A stretch of DNA of 64,000 nucleotides, taken from contig NZ_JACNML010000013.1 in the NCBI RefSeq assembly GCF_020005365.1, forward strand, positions 1-64,000. The letters are read 5' to 3'. The translations under genes and the position numbers were made by a program. This document shows positions 44,168-53,843 of the stretch, in pieces (position 1 is the stretch's first letter; each line of letters starts with the position of its first letter). Source of the DNA: Kangiella shandongensis. Its GTDB lineage: Bacteria > Pseudomonadota > Gammaproteobacteria > Enterobacterales > Kangiellaceae. Under the pieces are notes generated by a model, which was not told where the DNA came from, searched no databases, and saw only the letters and a program-made list of their open reading frames with translations.

Positions 44168-47100
44168 CTATTCCTCTTCTTGCAGCTCACACAAAACGGT
44201 ATCTAAATTGACATCGGGATCGGTCAGCATGGCTTCCATTTCCCACGGTGGAACCGGTTTACTGAAGATGAAACCCTGGATTTCTTCGCAGTTCATCGCT
44301 CGTAATGATTCCACCTGAACGACGGTTTCGACACCTTCTGCCACCACTTTAATCCCCAGGTTATGAGCCAAGGTCACAATGGAAGCGACTAACTTCTGGT
44401 CTCGATCGGAGTCCTCCAGATCCCAGACAAAGGAACGATCAATTTTCAGCGTATCGATCGGAAAATCTTTGAGGTTACCCAGCGACGAGTAACCCACACC
44501 GAAATCATCCAGTGCCAGACTGATCCCCATCTCCTTTAGCGTTCTCATCTGCTGGATCGAGTGTGATAAGTCCTGCATAACCATTCCCTCGGTAATTTCA
44601 AATTCGAGCGCCGAGGCATCCACTTTGGCAATATGCAGTGCGTTCTTAACCGTTTCCCATAGATTCTCGTGATAAAACTGTACTGCTGACAGATTAACCG
44701 CGACCTTTCCGTCATAAATGCCACGATTCTTCCAGTCCTTCAGCTGCAGGCAGGCCTTTTCGATAACTTTCTGACTGATAGGAATAATAAATCCAGCCTC
44801 TTCTGCTAAAGGAATGAACTCTCCCGGCATGACCAGACCACGATTTGGGTTACGCCAGCGGACCAGCGCTTCCATACTGGTGATCTTCCCAGTTTTCAAA
44901 CTCACTTTCGGCTGGTAGAAAACAACAAACTCATCTTTTTCAATGGCCTGTCGCAACTCATTTTCCAGATTAATGCGTAACTGTGCCTGCTCATTCATTT
45001 GCCGGGTATAGAACTGATAGGTGTTCTTGCCTTTTTTCTTGGCGTAATACATTGCCATGTCGGCATTTTTCAACAACTCTTCAGCACTCTCACCATTTTC
45101 CGGGTACATGACGATACCGATACTGGGAGAGACCACCACTTCAGCGTTTGACAGTTTAAGCGGCCTCGAGAAATATTCCAGAATGGCCTGCGCATACTTG
45201 GCCGGCTGGCTCCAGGTATCAACATCGGTTAGCACTACTGTAAACTCATCCCCGCCAAGGCGCGCTACGATACCCTGATTATCCGATGTGATTTCGAGTA
45301 ATGCCTTGGCTACCGATGTTAACAATTCGTCACCAACCCCGTGCCCCAGCGAGTCATTAATTCGCTTAAAGTTATCCAGATCAATAAACAACAGAGCATG
45401 CTGATTGTTTTCCGAAGATAAGGCCAGAATTTCTTCGAAACGCTGTTTAAAGCTGTTTCGATTACGTAGGCCGGTTAGCTGATCCACCGTAGCTAACCGT
45501 CGCAACTCTTTTTCTGCCTTTTTACGGAAGGTAATGTCTGAGAACACGCCAACATAATTGATAATATTGCCATCGCTGTCGCGCACAACGTCAATATTAA
45601 TCTCGATCGGGTAGGCCTGCCCATTTTTTCGAACAGCTTCCAGCTCCCCGCTCCAACTGCCTTCCTTAGCCAGGATATCTCTTAAGTCCTCAATAAAATT
45701 ATCCGGCGCATTCACAATTGCAGAGTCTCGGATTGGTCTCCCGATAACCTCTACCGACTCGTAACCCGTAATCTTGGTGTAAGCCTTATTCACCGCGATA
45801 TAATTATAGTCTTCATCCAAAATCCAGACACCGTCTGAAATATTATCGAACGACTTCACTACCATACTCAATTGCTGCTCAGTATCTTTAAGATCACTGA
45901 TGTTTTTGAGCGTACCGGCCATACGCAGTGGTTTGTTTTCACTGTCCCGCGACACCACCTTGCCGCGATCGAGCACCCAGATCCAGCTTCCTTGCTCATT
46001 ACTGATACGATAGGTGCTTTCAAAGTGCAGTGACTTACCAGCCAGATGCGCATTAAGCGCCTGCTTCACATACGGCAAATCATTAGGGTGGATATTTGAG
46101 TTAGCCATCGAGTAGCCACTGCGAATGCCGTCTCGAGGGAAGTCATAAGGCCACTCATTAGATAGATGCAGAGCGCCTGTGTTGATCTGCCAATCCCACA
46201 GTTCATCGCCGCTGCCCCATAAGGATAATTTCAACCGCTCTTCACTTTCAGCCAGTTGTTGCGCGGCAAATTGACGCTCACGCATTCGAGACCAAATCAG
46301 ATAAGAAAAGGCCAGAATAATCAGTCCCAGTATGAAGCCATAAATAGTGTAAGCCAGAGGTGACAACCAGGCCAGATTTTTGACTTCCACCATGATCTCT
46401 GCAGGCTGCTCACTCCACAAACCACCTTTATTCGCCGCATTGACCTTAAACTGATAGGTGCCCGGTTTCAGATTGGTGTACGTCACCCGGCGGCTTTGTG
46501 CATCCGTTTCTGTCCAATTTGTGTCATAGCCTTCAAGTTTATAACGAAAGCGGTTACTCCAGGGATCGGTATAATTAAACCCTGAAAAATCGAAGCTTAC
46601 TGCCGTGTCTTCTGGATATATCACCACCTTCTCGGCGATATTAGCTGGCTTTTGTAGTCGTTTACGATATTCTTCGCCGACCACAATCGAGTTATTGTTC
46701 ACTAATATATCCGTGATAACAGGTGCGGGAGCTTTACTGTCTTTAGTATAAGCCTGTGGGTTGAAATAAATCACCCCATTCATGCCACCAAAATAGAGGT
46801 TACCCAACCGATCTTTCGAGGTGGCGCCCGTATTAAATTCTATAATGGGCTGATCTTCGGTAATGGAAAAGTGAGACAAGCCGAAATCGGTTGGATCGAT
46901 ACGGTAAAGCCCACCGCCCGTCCCTGCCCAAATACTTCCGGAAGAGTCTTTCAGTAACGAATAGACGGTTTCATGCAAATTGCTGATGGCGTTATTAATT
47001 ATGGTCGCTTCCTGACTAATTAAGTCAACCACCACCAAACCGCTGCCATAGGTTCCGATCCACAAACGCGATGCATCATCAATAACTAAACTAAAAATAG

Positions 47101-48727
47101 GATCATGAGCTTCCGCTGGCAAATCAGTAAAAAGGTTATCCAATGAGATAAAGGCTTCATTCTCCTTACTGAAACGATAAACGCCGCTCGCTGAACCAAG
47201 CCAAAAGTAATCCGAGTTTTTGTCGTCAGGGATCAGCACATTGATGCGATTATCCCGGTGGTAATCAATATCAACCAGCTGGTATTTTTTTAATGAGTTA
47301 TCGGCATTCAGTCGCCGCAGCCCCGTGGTCGTTCCCAGCCATAAGTATTGCCCATCGTAATGGGCCGTGAGAAAGCGTTCACGCGGTTCATTCGACTGGT
47401 AGGCCAATTCAAAACTGAGTTTTAATTCATCAAAAATCCAAACTGACTGTTCAGCGATGAGCCAATGTCGGCCTGCGCCAATTGACAGTAATCGATTGAT
47501 ATTCTTACCTTTCAGCCTGTCAGGTAACGTCACATCCACGACCTCAGCACCGTCAGCTTTTCGCTTCAACACTGTCAAGCCGCTGGTGTCACTGCCGACG
47601 AGCAGATGATCGTAGTCGGTAGCCAGCAACGAGTAGGTCACATCGCCTGCTAAAGCCCCCTGCTCGCTGGGAGTGTGATCAATGTGATTAAATTTAATGG
47701 CATTGGGGTTGATCTTGTTTAAATAAGAAGAGGAACCTATCCATAAAATATCGCTACTATCCTGATAGAGCACGTTGATATTATTACTGCCCACGGCGCC
47801 CGGCTTGCCGTAGATATGTTGGTCAATCACCTTGCCGTTCTGCAGCGTATACAAGCCATGGGACTCGGTCCCCACCCACAGGCGCTGCTTACGATCGAAA
47901 TACAAGCTATTTAACGTTAAATCGTTGCTACTTAATCCAATATCCGTAAGCTTCTTGGTTTTGTAGGTTTGTTCCTCGGGATCAAATTCGACCAGGCCCA
48001 TGGTCGATGACAGTAGCCACAGCTTGCCCTCGGAGTTTTCTACAATGGAGTCAACCCTTCCCAGACCCGACAAAAAGTTATTTTCGATAACGTCAAAATG
48101 TTCCAGGTTTGGGTTATAGCGTGCGATATGTCCAGCTGTCGTCACCAGCCATACTCGCTCCTGACTATCAACCAGCATGTCACTCACTTCAATCAACGAA
48201 GCTGGCACGCGTCGACTTTTCATTATAGGCAAGGTTTTAAACCCTTTAATGTCCGGGTCATAGTAGGATGGCCCACTGTAGGTTCCGACCCAAACCCCAC
48301 CATCATTATCCACCGCCAGACTGGTAACGAAATTGTCGGCTATGGAAAAAGGCTCTTGCGCATTGTGGTAGAAGTTAATGATCTTGCCAGTGTTTTGCTC
48401 GAACAGTGCCAGCCCATTCTGCGTGGCTATCCACAGGTCACCCTTCTGGTCGATAGCCAAATCTCGAATACTGGTATTAGGTAACTGACTGTTTTGTTTG
48501 TTAAAAATCTTAACGCTATAGCCATCAAAACGGTTCAGACCATCGGCCGTACCGATCCATAAAAAGCCGTACTCATCCTCTACGATCGAGGTCACTGTAC
48601 TTTGCGACAACTCTCCCTCAAGCAGTGCGTTGGCGGCAAATTGCATGCGCGCTGATGCAGCACCGATCACACACAGTGAGATGCAGATAGTGACTGAAAA
48701 TAATAGTCGGCCTAGCTTCGCTAGCAT
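44168..48727 (-). CDS. giant membrane sensor: beta-propeller + PAS + GGDEF + EAL
   Basis: A 1519-residue protein with AGGA six bases before ATG 48727. After a signal peptide (about 1-27) come two-component-type propeller repeats to about residue 650 (EYGFLWIGTADGLNRFDGYS is the first). A Y_Y_Y domain follows near 690-760 and one membrane helix near 770. Two PAS domains follow near 800-1060. A GGDEF domain with intact RLGGDEFTVVL and an EAL domain with MEALVRWRNP and DDFGVGYSSLGNLKDFP are both likely active. It should sense a periplasmic ligand and tune c-di-GMP. It is transcribed alone, divergent from elbB. Confidence 0.92.
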   Translation of the reverse strand: MLAKLGRLLFSVTICISLCVIGAASARMQFAANALLEGELSQSTVTSIVEDEYGFLWIGTADGLNRFDGYSVKIFNKQNSQLPNTSIRDLAIDQKGDLWIATQNGLALFEQNTGKIINFYHNAQEPFSIADNFVTSLAVDNDGGVWVGTYSGPSYYDPDIKGFKTLPIMKSRRVPASLIEVSDMLVDSQERVWLVTTAGHIARYNPNLEHFDVIENNFLSGLGRVDSIVENSEGKLWLLSSTMGLVEFDPEEQTYKTKKLTDIGLSSNDLTLNSLYFDRKQRLWVGTESHGLYTLQNGKVIDQHIYGKPGAVGSNNINVLYQDSSDILWIGSSSYLNKINPNAIKFNHIDHTPSEQGALAGDVTYSLLATDYDHLLVGSDTSGLTVLKRKADGAEVVDVTLPDRLKGKNINRLLSIGAGRHWLIAEQSVWIFDELKLSFELAYQSNEPRERFLTAHYDGQYLWLGTTTGLRRLNADNSLKKYQLVDIDYHRDNRINVLIPDDKNSDYFWLGSASGVYRFSKENEAFISLDNLFTDLPAEAHDPIFSLVIDDASRLWIGTYGSGLVVVDLISQEATIINNAISNLHETVYSLLKDSSGSIWAGTGGGLYRIDPTDFGLSHFSITEDQPIIEFNTGATSKDRLGNLYFGGMNGVIYFNPQAYTKDSKAPAPVITDILVNNNSIVVGEEYRKRLQKPANIAEKVVIYPEDTAVSFDFSGFNYTDPWSNRFRYKLEGYDTNWTETDAQSRRVTYTNLKPGTYQFKVNAANKGGLWSEQPAEIMVEVKNLAWLSPLAYTIYGFILGLIILAFSYLIWSRMRERQFAAQQLAESEERLKLSLWGSGDELWDWQINTGALHLSNEWPYDFPRDGIRSGYSMANSNIHPNDLPYVKQALNAHLAGKSLHFESTYRISNEQGSWIWVLDRGKVVSRDSENKPLRMAGTLKNISDLKDTEQQLSMVVKSFDNISDGVWILDEDYNYIAVNKAYTKITGYESVEVIGRPIRDSAIVNAPDNFIEDLRDILAKEGSWSGELEAVRKNGQAYPIEINIDVVRDSDGNIINYVGVFSDITFRKKAEKELRRLATVDQLTGLRNRNSFKQRFEEILALSSENNQHALLFIDLDNFKRINDSLGHGVGDELLTSVAKALLEITSDNQGIVARLGGDEFTVVLTDVDTWSQPAKYAQAILEYFSRPLKLSNAEVVVSPSIGIVMYPENGESAEELLKNADMAMYYAKKKGKNTYQFYTRQMNEQAQLRINLENELRQAIEKDEFVVFYQPKVSLKTGKITSMEALVRWRNPNRGLVMPGEFIPLAEEAGFIIPISQKVIEKACLQLKDWKNRGIYDGKVAVNLSAVQFYHENLWETVKNALHIAKVDASALEFEITEGMVMQDLSHSIQQMRTLKEMGISLALDDFGVGYSSLGNLKDFPIDTLKIDRSFVWDLEDSDRDQKLVASIVTLAHNLGIKVVAEGVETVVQVESLRAMNCEEIQGFIFSKPVPPWEMEAMLTDPDVNLDTVLCELQEEE

Positions 48728-48873
48728 TAAATATCCTAGAGCGTGGTTAGCTACCACTTTATTGTGGCCATTAGTTTCAACTAAATAGCGTTAAAAATCA
48801 AAATCCTGAACCTTAATTTATTCCCATAACTATATTATCATCGATAATAACATTCATGTTACGGAGTTCCTCC

Positions 48874-49530
48874 ATGAAAAAAATTGCAGTGGTTTTATCC
48901 GGAAGCGGCGTCTTTGATGGCGCTGAAATCCATGAGAGTGTGTTAACTTTGCTCGCTCTCGAACGACATCACTTTGATTACCAATGCTTTGCGCCTGACA
49001 TCGAACAAATGCACGTCATAAACCACCTGACGGGAGAAGTTGCCGAAGGAGAAAATCGTAATGTCTTAGTCGAAGCGGCCCGGATAGCCCGCGGCGACAT
49101 TAAAGATTTGGCCAAAGCCAACGCCGACGACTTTGACGGCGCGATCTTACCGGGTGGTTTTGGTGCCGCCAAAAATCTATCGGACTTTGCGGTAAAAGGC
49201 AACGACTGCTCGGTCAACCCGGATCTGGTGCGCTTTATTCGAGGCTTCGCCGAGTCGAAAAAGCCGGTGGGGTTTATCTGTATCGCTCCAGCGATGCTGC
49301 CCTTAATCTACGGCAGGGGCACCAAGCTCACTATTGGCACAGATCAGGATACGGCTGACGCTATCGAAGCAATGGGCGGTATCCATGTTGCATGTCCCGT
49401 CGAAGATATTGTGGTCGATGAAGACAAGAAACTGGTGACGACCCCGGCTTATATGCTGGCGTCCAGCGTTTCTGAAGCCGCCACCGGCATCAACAAGCTG
49501 GTGGATAAGATGGCCGATATGCTGGCTTAA
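48874..49530 (+). CDS. elbB: ElbB, DJ-1/PfpI-family glyoxalase-like protein
   Basis: A 218-residue DJ-1 superfamily protein close to E. coli ElbB. Motifs: KIAVVLSGSGVFDGAEIHES at the start, the nucleophile-elbow region GFICIAPAMLPLIY near residue 132 with Cys, and VVDEDKKLVTTPAYMLASSV near 185. Known members have weak glyoxalase activity and were linked to isoprenoid synthesis, but the role is unsettled. ATG 48874 has CGGAG upstream; an earlier in-frame ATG at 48856 is less well placed. Its stop codon directly abuts the stop of the convergent gene. Confidence 0.92.
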   Translation: MKKIAVVLSGSGVFDGAEIHESVLTLLALERHHFDYQCFAPDIEQMHVINHLTGEVAEGENRNVLVEAARIARGDIKDLAKANADDFDGAILPGGFGAAKNLSDFAVKGNDCSVNPDLVRFIRGFAESKKPVGFICIAPAMLPLIYGRGTKLTIGTDQDTADAIEAMGGIHVACPVEDIVVDEDKKLVTTPAYMLASSVSEAATGINKLVDKMADMLA

Positions 49531-51597
49531 TCAGCTTTCATCGTTGACCAGATCTTTCAGTGATTCGAAGTCCGTTATCGGCGGGAAGCACTGATGTTCC
49601 CGGCAGCAATAAGCGGTTAGCTCCTGTGTTGCCGGGAACTTAACTTCGAGCGCCTTATCATTAGCCCCAGCCTCGATAGCAAACACCTGCCGCTGTGGGT
49701 TCAGTCCAGTCTGCAGGTACTGCTGCCATGGCAACATCTCCACCGTATCTCCACGCAGAACCCATAATTCCAGCCCTTGCTGCCACTGCTCAAGCAAACT
49801 GATCACCGATGGATATTGCAGTGGGGCTTCTTTTGCTTCACTTGCAGCTAGCTGTAAACTTTTCTCGACAAAAGTTATCCATTCCGTGCGGTTGGTCATC
49901 TCAGCGACCACCCATAACGCTTGCAACGCCTGACAGGCACTGCTTGGCATGGCATCATCACTCCAACTTTTATGCCGGGTAATAACCGCTTGGTGTTCTT
50001 TCGATGTGAAATAGAACCCGCCGTCGTTCTGATCGGCAAATTGTTGCCACAGAACCTCACAGACTTGCTTTAACCAGCTCCAGTCAGACTGTGAAAACTG
50101 CTCCGATAGCGACAAAAGCAAGGCCTTAGCCAGATAGCCATAATCGTCAAGGAATCCTTCCTGGTAATACTGACCGTCTTTATAACAGGCATATAACTGA
50201 TTACCGTGCCAGACATTATCACGCAGATGCTGCTTTAACGGTTCTATCATCGCCTCGATGCCCGATTTGCTCCCTGCTTTCTTTGCCTGTAGCAGCCCCT
50301 GCAAAACCAAAGCATTCCAACTGGTCAAAAGCTTGTCGTCCCGAAACGGTAACGGTCGCTTATCACGTAACAGTTTCAGTTGTTGTCTGGCCGACTCCAT
50401 CAATATTGGCGCCTGCTTATCATGAACACCTTTTTCTTGTGCTACCTGACGCCAGTGCTGCCGCGTGACCAGGTGCCATTGCCCTTCAAAATTGGCCGCT
50501 TCATCTAACCCATAATATGCTCGAGCGAAGTCCTGCTCTTCAGCTCCCAGCGGCTCAAGCTCCTGCTGCTGCCAGCAATAATATGCTCCTTCCCGACTTC
50601 GTCCCTCATCATCCTGACTATCAGCATCCAACGCCGAATAGAAACCGCCTTCAGGTGCCTGCATCTGTTCCAGCAACCAGGTCAGCGTCAGTTCGACACT
50701 TTGCATCAGGTCGCCATTAGCAAAATGATGCCCAGCCTGTGAGATCAAGCTCAGCAACTGACCATTGTCATACAGCATTTTTTCAAAGTGTGGTATCTCC
50801 CAGCGCTCATCTACGCAGTATCGGAAAAAGCCACCTCCGAGGTGATCGAATAAGCCGTAACGCGTTATCCCATCTAGAGTTCTCTGCAAAGCAGCTTCTG
50901 CCGCTTGCCTTTGCTCCGAGCCTAATGAGCGACTGGGCAGCAGTGTGAGCAGGCCCTCCCAAATTGCCACCTGAGGAAACTTTGGTGCGCCTTCCATACC
51001 TCCATAACGTTTATCCGCTCGTTGCATTATGCTCTCCAGCAACGCTGATGCTAACGACTCAACCGGCCCATCACTCTTACTTGAGCCTCCTGCAATGGTT
51101 TGCAGGGCCTGGGTCAGTCGCTCGTTCTGCTCTTCGATATCACCCCGTCGCTGTTCAAAGATTTCACTGATTTTCTGCAACAGCTCGGTAAAGGGCGGCA
51201 GGCCAAACTTAGCCTCTTTCGGGAAATAGGTACCGCTGAAAAAAGGTACCAGAGTTTGCGGATCCAGTACGGCGGTCAGGGGCCAACCTCCAGCCTGCCG
51301 GTTCAGAAGCTGGTGCGCCAGCTGGTAGGTTTTATCCAGATCCGGACGCTCCTCACGGTCCACCTTAATATTAATGAAGTGCTCGTTCATAACACTGGCC
51401 ACGTCATTATCTTCAAACGATTCGTGCGCCATGACGTGACACCAGTGACATGACGAATATCCGACTGAGAGTAGTATCGGCTTGTCCTGCTCCTTCGCCA
51501 AAGCCAATACATTGTCGCTCCATTGCTGCCAATGGACCGGATTATCCTGGTGCTGTAATAAATAGGGACTACTGGCCTGACTCAGCTTGTTTTGCAT
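49531..51597 (-). CDS. thioredoxin-domain protein of the YyaL/DUF255 type
   Basis: A 688-residue protein. The N-terminal 130 residues are a thioredoxin-like DUF255 domain with SSCHWCHVMAHESFED, where CHWC is the redox motif. The rest forms an alpha/alpha-barrel glycosidase-like region: GGGFFRYCVDERWEIPHFEK, YSALDADSQDDEGRSREGAY and RDDKLLTSWNALVLQGLLQA. The family occurs in all domains (YyaL in Bacillus) and has no settled function. AAGGGTAAGT precedes the ATG. Converges with elbB with no spacer. Confidence 0.9.
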   Translation of the reverse strand: MQNKLSQASSPYLLQHQDNPVHWQQWSDNVLALAKEQDKPILLSVGYSSCHWCHVMAHESFEDNDVASVMNEHFINIKVDREERPDLDKTYQLAHQLLNRQAGGWPLTAVLDPQTLVPFFSGTYFPKEAKFGLPPFTELLQKISEIFEQRRGDIEEQNERLTQALQTIAGGSSKSDGPVESLASALLESIMQRADKRYGGMEGAPKFPQVAIWEGLLTLLPSRSLGSEQRQAAEAALQRTLDGITRYGLFDHLGGGFFRYCVDERWEIPHFEKMLYDNGQLLSLISQAGHHFANGDLMQSVELTLTWLLEQMQAPEGGFYSALDADSQDDEGRSREGAYYCWQQQELEPLGAEEQDFARAYYGLDEAANFEGQWHLVTRQHWRQVAQEKGVHDKQAPILMESARQQLKLLRDKRPLPFRDDKLLTSWNALVLQGLLQAKKAGSKSGIEAMIEPLKQHLRDNVWHGNQLYACYKDGQYYQEGFLDDYGYLAKALLLSLSEQFSQSDWSWLKQVCEVLWQQFADQNDGGFYFTSKEHQAVITRHKSWSDDAMPSSACQALQALWVVAEMTNRTEWITFVEKSLQLAASEAKEAPLQYPSVISLLEQWQQGLELWVLRGDTVEMLPWQQYLQTGLNPQRQVFAIEAGANDKALEVKFPATQELTAYCCREHQCFPPITDFESLKDLVNDES

Positions 51598-51700
51598 ACT
51601 TACCCTTATGAACTTGATAAATAAGATTCGCTTGTATTACAACCCAAAGCATGGCACTTTTAACCCAAGGAATGCAACCGCAAGGTTCGATAATATCGCT

Positions 51701-52426
51701 ATGACACTGTCCTTCATGCCACTTCTCGACTGGATCGCTTTTATCTGGTTTCTTGCCAGCTGGATCGGTTATACCTATTTTGCTCGCTATAAACAAAAAA
51801 GTACCTCAACCATCGCCAATCAGCTCGAAGGCAATCGGGTGGAATGGCTCGAGCGTATGTTGAAACGTGAAATGCGTATGCCGGATATCAGCAGCATTGG
51901 GATCTTGCAGCGTAATGTCACTTTCTTCGCCTCGACCACGATCTTTATTATCGCCGGCCTGTTAACGGTTCTAGGCTCCACCGACAAGGCGATTCCACTG
52001 CTGGAGGCGCTGCCGTGGATTGAGATTGATTCCAGAGCAGCCTGGGAGCTGAAGATTCTGATTCTGGTAATAAGCTTTGCCTATGCATTCTTTAAATTTA
52101 CCTGGTCCATGCGGCAATACAATTTTGCTATCGTGCTATTTGGCTCGGCCCCAGATCTGGACGACCCTCTAAAAGACCGGGAGAACTATATCAAACAAAC
52201 CAACTGGCTATTAGGTCGCGCCTCCCATTCCTTTAACTATGGTCTAAGAGCCTATACCTTCGCTTTAGCAACCCTCGGCTGGTTCTTTAACCCCATCGTT
52301 TTTATTATCGCATCCACTATTGTCGTTGCCGTGCTTTACCGTCGCGAATTTCATTCGGCGACCTTGGCCGCCTTGTACAATGCCAGCCATCATTCCAATG
52401 AAAAGCAGCTAAGCGATAACGGGTAA
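51701..52426 (+). CDS. DUF599 membrane protein
   Basis: A 241-residue membrane protein of the DUF599 family: MPLLDWIAFIWFLASWIGYT is the family-like start and the C-terminal YRREFHSATLAAL matches the usual end. About four hydrophobic segments are visible. ATG 51701 is chosen because the earlier in-frame codons would run over the divergent DUF255 gene start. The upstream region has no clear ribosome site, so the start is uncertain. Function unknown. Confidence 0.82.
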   Translation: MTLSFMPLLDWIAFIWFLASWIGYTYFARYKQKSTSTIANQLEGNRVEWLERMLKREMRMPDISSIGILQRNVTFFASTTIFIIAGLLTVLGSTDKAIPLLEALPWIEIDSRAAWELKILILVISFAYAFFKFTWSMRQYNFAIVLFGSAPDLDDPLKDRENYIKQTNWLLGRASHSFNYGLRAYTFALATLGWFFNPIVFIIASTIVVAVLYRREFHSATLAALYNASHHSNEKQLSDNG

Positions 52427-52430
52427 TGGG

Positions 52431-53012
52431 TTATAATGAACGTAGGTGATCGAGGACTTGACCAAACTTTTTGATAGTCATGGTATGACGTGCATCGGTG
52501 GCGTAGCGTCCTTTAACCACAACCGTCGGCGCATATTGAATACCGTAATGTTCGGCCAGGGCTTCTGCCTGCTCGATCCGCTCATATAATGCACTGTCTT
52601 CCAACAGCTCGCTGACCGCCTCTTTGTCGTAGCCCAGCTCAATAACGGCTTCAAACAGCGCCTGTTGATCCCGCGGATCCAAGGTTCCTGCATCCACCAG
52701 CTGCTTTAACTTCAGCTCGGCATTCGGCTCCCCCTCCAACATACGCATCACGTAAAATACTTTAGCCGCCGGACGCCAATCCTGTCTTGCAATTAAAGGA
52801 ACAACTTCAAAGCCTTCCAACTGCTGTGATAGTTCTGCTTCTATTTGACGGCACGAATCACAGCCAAGCCAGGTAAAAAATAAATTCTCATCTTCAGCTA
52901 TAGGGACACCTTCTACCTGCTTGATTTCCCAATAATCCTTACCCTGCTGATACTCGGCAGAGTGCACCATCGATACCCAAGTAAACATCAGAACCATTAA
53001 TAACTTATACAT
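52431..53012 (-). CDS. dsbA: periplasmic thiol-disulfide protein, DsbA-like, with CDSC active site
   Basis: A 193-residue exported protein with a 19-residue signal (cleaved after HSA). The thioredoxin motif is WLGCDSCRQIE with Cys51 and Cys54, and the cis-proline loop is YAPTVVVKGRY near residue 160. A helical insert between them (LEGEPNAELKLKQLVDAGTL) is DsbA-like. E. coli DsbA has CPHC, so CDSC is a marked change that should alter the redox potential. The place beside cytochrome c4 and engB is the usual dsbA site in Gammaproteobacteria. Confidence 0.8.
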   Translation of the reverse strand: MYKLLMVLMFTWVSMVHSAEYQQGKDYWEIKQVEGVPIAEDENLFFTWLGCDSCRQIEAELSQQLEGFEVVPLIARQDWRPAAKVFYVMRMLEGEPNAELKLKQLVDAGTLDPRDQQALFEAVIELGYDKEAVSELLEDSALYERIEQAEALAEHYGIQYAPTVVVKGRYATDARHTMTIKKFGQVLDHLRSL

Positions 53013-53068
53013 TGACCTAATTCCTATAAAATCGAGCTGAACCTGCTAAAAGTGCCAACTACTGACAC

Positions 53069-53097
53069 AAAAAAGGCGACCCTTAAGTCGCCTTTTT
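53069..53097 (-). terminator. terminator of the cytochrome c4 gene
   Basis: AAAAAGGCGAC and GTCGCCTTTTT form an 11-bp stem (53070-53080, 53087-53097) around CCTTAA. On the minus strand it is followed by a T run. It isolates cytochrome c4 from the dsbA-like gene. Confidence 0.9.
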
Positions 53098-53127
53098 ACC
53101 CTGAACCTTGCGTCAGTTGCAAGTCAA

Positions 53128-53745
53128 TTAGTGTAAACCCAACACAAAGTGGGCTACTGCTTCGATTTGCTGATCCGACATACGGATAGCAATATCACGC
53201 ATGATAGCGTTAGCGTCATTATTACGCTCACCGTGTGAGAAGGCTTTTAACTGTTTGATAGTATAGTCAGGATGCTGACCAGAGAGGCTAGGGTAGCCCG
53301 CCAAGTTCAACCCTTGACCAGTGGCACCGTGGCATGCACTACAAGCTGGAACCTTACGCTCGGCATCGCCCTGGAAATAAACTTTCTTACCCAACTCCAG
53401 GAACTCTTTATTGACTGCACCCAGTTGAGTTTCCTGTGAGGCAAAGTACGCCGACAGATCAGCAATGTCTTCATCACTCAAATTTTGAACCATAGGAGCC
53501 ATTGAAGGATCGAAACGGCCCTGACTTTGATCTTTCGCACCCGCTCTAAAGTCGGAAATTTGTTTCTCAAGGTACTTTTCACTTTGTCCAGCCAGTTTCG
53601 GCCACATTGGATTACCACTGTTGCCGTCCTGACCATGACACGCTGCACAAGTTGATGCTAATTCAGCACCTTTAGCAGCATCACCTGCTACTCCAGGAGC
53701 ACTCCACGCCATAAAAACAAAAGCAAAAATAGCTAACTTTCTCAT
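53128..53745 (-). CDS. diheme cytochrome c4
   Basis: A 205-residue periplasmic cytochrome. Signal peptide about 1-21 (MRKLAIFAFVFMAWSAPGVA). Two class I haem domains: STCAACHGQDGNSGNP near residue 35 with its Met ligand near MAPMVQNLSDEDIADL, and PACSACHGATGQGLNLAGYP near 133 with a second Met region. Cytochrome c4 passes electrons between the bc1 complex and terminal oxidases. It is monocistronic, ending at a strong terminator; divergent from engB. Confidence 0.93.
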   Translation of the reverse strand: MRKLAIFAFVFMAWSAPGVAGDAAKGAELASTCAACHGQDGNSGNPMWPKLAGQSEKYLEKQISDFRAGAKDQSQGRFDPSMAPMVQNLSDEDIADLSAYFASQETQLGAVNKEFLELGKKVYFQGDAERKVPACSACHGATGQGLNLAGYPSLSGQHPDYTIKQLKAFSHGERNNDANAIMRDIAIRMSDQQIEAVAHFVLGLH

Positions 53746-53843
53746 TCGGTTACCTACTAAAATATAAAAAATATCTGCGACTCATCAGCCGCTGACAAAA
53801 TAAATCGAAAAGCTCGGTGAATTATAGGGAACTAACCGTTAAA

